From: Lactifluus volemus
Taxonomy: Eukaryota > Basidiomycota > Agaricomycetes > Russulales > Russulaceae
DNA length: 64,000 nt
Assembly: GCA_022376515.1 (NCBI GenBank)
Contig: WTXI01000048.1
Span: forward strand, 62,001-126,000
Reading direction: 5' to 3'
Shown: in pieces, positions 58,367 to 64,000 of the stretch
Numbering within the stretch: the stretch's first letter is position 1
How the letters are laid out: the number at the start of each line of letters is the position of its first letter
Notes under the pieces: model-generated
What the model saw: only the letters and a program-made list of their open reading frames with translations
The model's database searches: none
What the model was told of the DNA's origin: nothing
Position numbers and translations under genes: made by a program

Positions 58367-59791
58367 ATGGCCGCCAGCTCCATGGATTCGGATAGCTCTA
58401 TGGGTTCGGACAGCAGCTCTACGCATCTGGCCAGCTCTAAGCTGCAAGACAAGTCGGATGCCCGACTTAAGGAGCTACTTGCCCCTCTACAGGAGTCAAT
58501 CATCCATAAGCCACCCTTCCTAGCTGGATCACTCCAACTCCCTCCTTCGCATTTCTCTCTCGTGTACAAAGTCGGCAAGGACGACTATCCCACCAGGTTC
58601 GTATATGCTGATACAATCACTCGAACCTCATGAACTTTAATCCGTAGCCACATCAACTTTGCGAACGTGGCCCCTAAAGAATTAGAGCAACTCATACAGG
58701 CATGTGAACCCGCCAGCTTCGGTCGCAGCAAAGAGGAGGTGATGGATGAAACTTATCGCAAAGCTAAAAAGATGGACCAAGACCGTTTCTCCACACTGCT
58801 GGTGCCTGATAGGACTGATCTCATCAAGATCATGCGCAACTACCTTCTCGAGGGTACTGATTCGAACCGAAAAATTAGAATTGAACGATACAAACTCAAC
58901 GTGTACAGTATGCGCCTGAGCAACACTCACATTTTCCAGGGACTAACTTGTTACACAGGCGAGGGGTCATTCTTCAAGGCTCACGTCGATACTCCACGCA
59001 GCCAAAAGATGTTTGGATCTCTTGTCATTGTCTTTCCAACATCTCACGAAGGGGGAGCTCTGGTCTTTCGACACCGCGGCGAAGAATGGACGTTCGATTC
59101 TTCCGCAGCGCTGTCGGCCGCAGGGCCAACCTCGATAGCTTACGCTGCATTTTTCAGCGACGTCGAGCACGAGATTCTGCCCGTGACATCCGGCCATCGT
59201 GTCACGTTGACGTATAACCTCTACTTTGATGATACCTCTGCAAAGGACTTGGTATCAGAACCCCCTCCCCTCCCCCAGGATGAGAACGAGCAGATGTTCC
59301 GTTCGAGACTCGATGCTCTTCTGAAGAATCCGGAGTTCCTCCCAGATGGAGGTAGGCTCGGGTTCGGAATGCGACACGAGTACCAAGTAATCGACAGGCT
59401 TAAACACGTCTACAGTCTGCTGAAGGGCAGCGATGCAACTGTGTATCAGAGCCTGCGTGCCCTTGGACTCAAACCCGTCCTATACCTTGATTATCGATAC
59501 TGTGAACGCAACGACGAAGCAGAGGACACTGTCCTCCTCGACCGCGTACCCCGTTTTGAATATTGGCACGGAGTCGAGAGCCTATACGAGGTATTGGACT
59601 CTGAAGGCGGAATCACGATCCCCTACAATGAGCAAGTGACGTGGGTCACACCCGAGACGACAGGCAACACACTAAAGAGTGCGTACGCTGCGCACGGGAA
59701 CGAGCCATCTGTGGAATTTGTATATGCGGATTTATGTCTCATTGTGTGTATTCCTAGTGTAGCTAAAAGGTTGGGGCGTAGCAGGAGCTAG
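58367..59791 (+). CDS. 2OG-Fe(II) oxygenase family protein, copy b (440 aa)
   Basis: Closest relative of copy a: the first exons are nearly identical (SDSSSTHL, KELLAPLQESIIHKPPFLAG). Exons 58367-58596, 58648-58907, 58959-59791 in phase. Core residues H172-x-D174 in SFFKAHVDTPR and distal His in VTSGHRVTLTYNLYF are kept; AALSAAGPTSIAYAAFFSDV lies between. The first junction gives Ser instead of the Arg seen in a, c and d (YPT-S-HINF). Intron 2 (58908-58958) is 51 nt, free of stops and in frame, so retention would insert 17 residues in front of the Fe-binding motif. C-terminus ends RLGRSRS. Heads the tandem row b-c-d. Confidence 0.9.
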
Positions 59792-60060
59792 TGGTTCTGA
59801 GACAGAGTCAGAATAGTGAAACCAGTGTGTCGCTGACCTAGAATAAGAACTACAGCTTATTTTCCACGTCGATCACGACCTTGGGTGAATGCTCATTCCA
59901 ATCAAGAAACAGGGAGTTCTAGGTATTTCGCAACTGAACATTACATCCAGCATTTGATTCGAAACAGCATCTTTCGGAACGGGATTCGCCGGTTTTTCAT
60001 TGGCCCAATGACCAACGCTCAGCCCCTGATTCGTCTTAACCATTCTCCACCTCCACTACA

Positions 60061-61446
60061 ATGTCCAGTCAATCCCCCATCGAACAGCTACTTGCCCCTC
60101 TACAAGAGTCAATAATCCATAAACCACCCTTCGTAGCCGGTTCTCTCCAACTTCCCCCTTCTCATCTCTCTCTCTTGTACAAGGTCACGTCTTCTGAGGG
60201 CAACCATGCAACTAGGTTCGTATACTAGTACGCTGACGCTCAGGCCATCTATGTTCAGCCCTCACTGACTTTCAATCCGTAGACACATCGACTTTGCGAA
60301 CGCAACCCCTGAAGAATTAGAACAACTCATTCAGGCGTGTGGAACTGCCAGCTTCGGTTGCGGAACAGAGGACGTGACGGATGAGACTTACCGCAAAGCT
60401 AAAAGGATGGACAAGGACTCTTTCAGCGCATGGCTGGTACCTGATAACAACGATCTCGTCAAGATCATGCGCGACTACCTTCTCGAAGGTACTGATTCAG
60501 ATCGCAAAATCAAAATTGAGCTACAAAACCTCAACGTGTACAGTATGCCACACCCCTAATTCACACTTGCACGTATTATAGCAGAAGACTAAGTGACTCC
60601 CCAGGTCAGGGGTCATTCTTCAAGGCCCATGTCGATACTCCACGCAGCAAAAGGATGTTCGGAACCCTTGTCGTTGTCTTTCCAACACCTCACAAGGGCG
60701 GAGCTCTGGTCTTTCGACACCGTGGCGAAGAATGGACGTTCGACTCTTCCGATGTGCTGTCAGCCGCAGGGCCGGCTTCGATTGGCTATGCTGCATTTTT
60801 CAGTGACGTCGAGCACGAAGTTCTGCCCGTGACATCCGGACACCGTGTCACGTTGACATATAAACTCTACTTTGTTAACGATGAGCGTGCCTTGAAGTTG
60901 GTGTCAGAACCCCCTCCCCTCCCTCAACTGAGGTTTCGTTCGATATTCGAGGCTCTACTCAAAGATCCAGAGTTCCTCCCAGATGGAGGCACGCTCGGGT
61001 TTGGAATGCGACACGTGTATCCAGTAAAGGCCAACCGTGGCCTTAAACATATCTACAGCCTGTTGAAGGGCAGCGACGCAACTATCTACCAGAGCCTGCG
61101 TGCACTTGGACTTGAACCCATCCTATATCTTAATTATCGCCATGAAGGAGACAATGTGGGTTCCGAGTCTGTGATGATCAATGAGGTTCCCAGTTTGGAC
61201 CAGTTCTCCCTGGTCGATGAACTGTTTGATTTGTTGCGAAATCTCGATGGAATCACGATCCCCTCCGACGAGCAAGTGACATGGGTCACACCAGAGACGA
61301 CATTCAGCAGTCTAATGAGCCCGTATGCCACTCGTGCCTTTGGGGATCGAGGATCTGTGGGATATGCATATGGGGTTGTATGCCTTATTGTGCGTGTTGG
61401 TAATGTGGATAACAGGTTGGTGAATGTCGGAGCTACCCAAGGGTAG
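60061..61446 (+). CDS. 2OG-Fe(II) oxygenase family protein, copy c (418 aa)
   Basis: Exons 60061-60215, 60283-60542, 60605-61446 in phase. Shorter N-terminus than a and b: MSSQSPIEQLLAPLQESII, then SLLYKVTSSEGNHATR. H147-x-D149 in SFFKAHVDTPR; distal His in VTSGHRVTLTYKLYF. VVVFPTPHKGGALVFRH shows the usual core strand. Only 269 nt separate it from the end of copy b. The acceptor of intron 2 has moved: it is CCCCAG here against TACACAG in a and b, but the phase and the Ser at the junction are kept. No frame breaks. Confidence 0.9.
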
Positions 61447-62479
61447 AGTCTAGCGGTTCTAGAGAATAATTTTAACTTGTGTGCTGACATGGAGTGAGAA
61501 CTATAACATGGTTCGAGTGCACGATCTCAGTAAATGCCAGTTCATCTAGGTAAACATCGCTCAGACAACAAAGTAATCCTATCACAATTAAATGTTACTG
61601 CCTTGAATTTGATCATCTTATCGCCGCGCTTCAGCAGCTCCCTTGGAGCTCTCCACGAATACCGGTTGTGGTCCGGAACCATAGTTACAAGCAGCCTCTA
61701 ATCCCGGCCATTCTGGTGCAACGCTATTATTCACCACAGCGGTTGCGGACAACAATTTTCCTGTTTTAGGTCGGCAGAATGAGGAATCCTAGCGTTCGTC
61801 TTTTCCCGCTGGTGCAAGCGGAAGAAGTGGCGAAAAGCGAAAGAAAAAAAAAAAGAAAACGAAAAAGCTACAAGAAGCGAGTAAAAATGATCTATATGAC
61901 CATTTGGAAGCTTTTGAATATAAAAGATATATGTTTGAGGCATCGTAGACATTTGGCTGGGCTGCCGAGATTGTCGGAATAGCACCTTTTCGTTTGATCG
62001 GTCGCTTTTCAGCTGCGCGATTCATGCACGGCAGCATGCGTAAGGACATACTGAATACGGGGAGAACCTACTAACTTCAGTCGAAGTACCAAGTGAGCAA
62101 AATTAGGCTCAGAGACCTATACTGTATCCTGATTTCACGATGAGAAAACAACAACTTGGAAGAGAAACGTTAACCATATTTTGAGAAGGAGACCTATGAA
62201 AATATGTCACGAATTTATTCCCGCTGCCAGTGTACTTCACTCTTTAGGGGGGCATGTGATCGTTCGCTGCGGTACTAAACGCGGACTCAGGAGTCCACAG
62301 GTTCGATGAGAAGCGAGAGGAGAAGAGCAGTAATCGGGGGAGCAATGGTGAAGAGTAGTCAGGAGACGCAGGTTGAGGGACCGGGAGACGATCAGACAAT
62401 GGACAGGGGGTGGCACGGTCACGTGAAAGAGCCACACGCGGTTGTTTACCAGCTGAGACTCCTTTACATCTACGCTGCA
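61447..62479. other. spacer between oxygenase copies c and d
   Basis: About 1 kb; includes an A-rich tract (61841-61875). A short stretch after it (GCTACAAGAAGCGAGTA...ATGATCTATAT, 61867-61897) resembles 39343-39372. No gene seen. Confidence 0.4.
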
Positions 62480-63846
62480 ATGTCCAGCTCCACTGATTCG
62501 TCCCCGCAAGACAATCAATCCCACATTAAACAACTACTCGACGCCCTACGGGATTCAATGGTCCATAAGCCACCCTTCGTGTCTGGGTCACTCCAACTTC
62601 CCCCTTCTCGTCTCTCTCTCTTGTACTATACCACATCTTCTGAAGATAACCATGAAACCAGGTTCGTATATGCTGACACTATCTATTTATACCTCAATGA
62701 CTTTTAGTTCGTAGACTCATCAACTTTGCAAACGCAACCCCTGAAGAATTAGAGCAACTCATTCAAGCGTGTGAACCCGCCAGCTTCGGTCGCAACAAAG
62801 AGGAAGTGATGGACAAGACATACCGTAAAGCTAAAAAGATGGACAATGGCCGTTTCGCCACACTCCTTGTACCTGATCACACCGATCTCATCAAGATCGT
62901 GCGTACCTACCTTCTCGAGGGCGAGGCCTCGAAGCCCGCAATAAAATTTGAGCTATACAAGCTCAACGTGTACAGTATGCGGCCGATCCACATCCACACC
63001 TAGCAGAGACTAAGTTATAAATCAGGTGAGGGGTCATTCTTCAAGGCTCATGTGGATACTCCACGCGGAGAAAAGATGTTCGGATCCCTCGTTATTGTCT
63101 TACCAACACCCCACGAGGGTGGTACTCTGGTCTTTCGACACCACGGCCAGGAATGGACGTTCGATTCATCCACCACGCTGTTAGCTGCATTGCCGACTTC
63201 AGTTGCTTACGCTGCATTTTTTTGTGACATCGAGCACGAGATTTCACCCGTGACATCCGGTAATCGTGTCACGTTGACATATAATCTCTACTACGATGAC
63301 GATGAGCTTGACCCTGCGAAGTACTTCATGTCGGAACTCCCTTCGGTTCCCCAAGAAGATAACGAACGCGGGATGTTCTGTTCAAGATTCAATGCCCTTC
63401 TCAACAACCTGGAGTTTCTCCCAAATGGGGGTTTTATCGGATTCGGCATGCGGCATGCGTACCAAGTAAAGGATACGCTTGATCACCTCTACAGCCTGCT
63501 GAAGGGCAGCGACGCAACTGTGTGCCAGAGTTTGCGCACGCTCGGTTTTAAACCTACGTTATACCTCAACTATCAGTGCGAAGATAACGATGTACTCGTC
63601 GATAGAGTACCCGACCTTGAGGGTGAGATGGTCGATCACTCGGACCTATCCGAGTGTTTTCAAGATTTTTGCGACATCGATGAACCGGTGACGTGGGTCA
63701 CACCAAATACGAAATTCGATACTGTGGAGAGCAAGTATATTTTCAACTATGGGAATGAGCCAGCAATGGGCTATGAGTATGGTAATTTATGCCTTATTGT
63801 GCGCATCGGTAGGCCAGGTAGCAGACTGAAGTATTCCAAAAGATAA
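62480..63846 (+). CDS. 2OG-Fe(II) oxygenase family protein, copy d (420 aa)
   Basis: Exons 62480-62661, 62715-62974, 63026-63846 in phase. Start ATG 62480 (MSSSTDSSPQDNQSH) is set by alignment with copy c; the frame is open upstream to an ATG at 62306. Exon 1 motif DALRDSMVHKPPFVSG; exon 2 LINFANATPEELEQLIQACE and VPDHTDLIKIVRTYLLEG. H156-x-D158 in SFFKAHVDTPR; the distal His lies in VTSGNRVTLTYNLYY, where the usual GHR is GNR. Loss of that His would remove one Fe ligand, unless another residue takes over. Copies a, b and c keep it. Otherwise complete, without frame breaks. Confidence 0.88.
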
Positions 63847-64000
63847 GTCTACCCGCGTTCCTGACAGACGCCGGACACATGCGTGCGTTATTTCTTTTTA
63901 GACATCATAAACGCGTCTACAGTACCATCCATCTGAGTAGAGCCGTAGCCAATGTCGTAGACCCGTATTTATACTGTAGTGGCTGCTTGCCAAAAGGGGC

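Noticed and set aside
58367..63846. Biosynthetic gene cluster around the oxygenases
   Set aside because: No backbone synthase, transporter or regulator accompanies them; neighbours are USB1 and a 7TM protein.

Overview
The window is nuclear DNA from a filamentous basidiomycete. Genes are split by many 45-85 nt introns with GT..AG (twice GC..AG) ends, there is an intron-less Pol III tRNA-Thr, and several families are typical of Agaricomycetes: a DUF6533-type 7TM protein, NACHT-WD40 proteins, a short secreted tyrosinase and a DUF202 membrane protein. The mix looks most like Ceratobasidiaceae (Rhizoctonia-like); that is inference from family content, not proof.

Layout. 0-9 kb: 5' part of an EB1 microtubule-tip protein (minus), an unrecognised four-exon gene, the Glo3-type ArfGAP, tRNA-Thr(CGT), an LRR/F-box-like gene and a small unknown gene. 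9-13 kb: a small secreted protein gene and a decayed tandem duplicate. 13.5-25.1 kb: a 1.15 kb element in two inverted copies bracketing a decayed C2-NACHT-WD40 gene and an ABHD12-like hydrolase. 25.8-33 kb: secreted tyrosinase, IWR1 (Pol II import) and a BOR1/SLC4-type transporter. 33-43 kb: gene-poor, with a foldback element, simple repeats and a second ABHD12-like hydrolase on the other strand. 42.8-52 kb: an atypical bHLH-like regulator, an opposite-strand relic of a second NACHT-WD40 gene, the first 2OG-Fe(II) oxygenase, a LINE fragment and the DUF202 protein. 54-64 kb: the 13-exon 7TM gene, USB1 (U6 snRNA processing) and three more 2OG-Fe(II) oxygenase paralogues in a row.

The genes are not an operon or an evident biosynthetic cluster. 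Housekeeping genes (EB1, GLO3, IWR1, BOR1, USB1) are interspersed with lineage-expanded families (NACHT-WD40, 2OG oxygenases, ABHD12-like, small secreted proteins), several of which are duplicated locally and partly broken.

Exon models were built by hand from splice signals, reading-frame phase and family motifs; total coding length is a multiple of three for GLO3, the tyrosinase, BOR1, the bHLH-like gene, DUF202, 7TM, USB1 and all four oxygenases. Several other loci show single-base frame breaks, which may be decay or assembly error.
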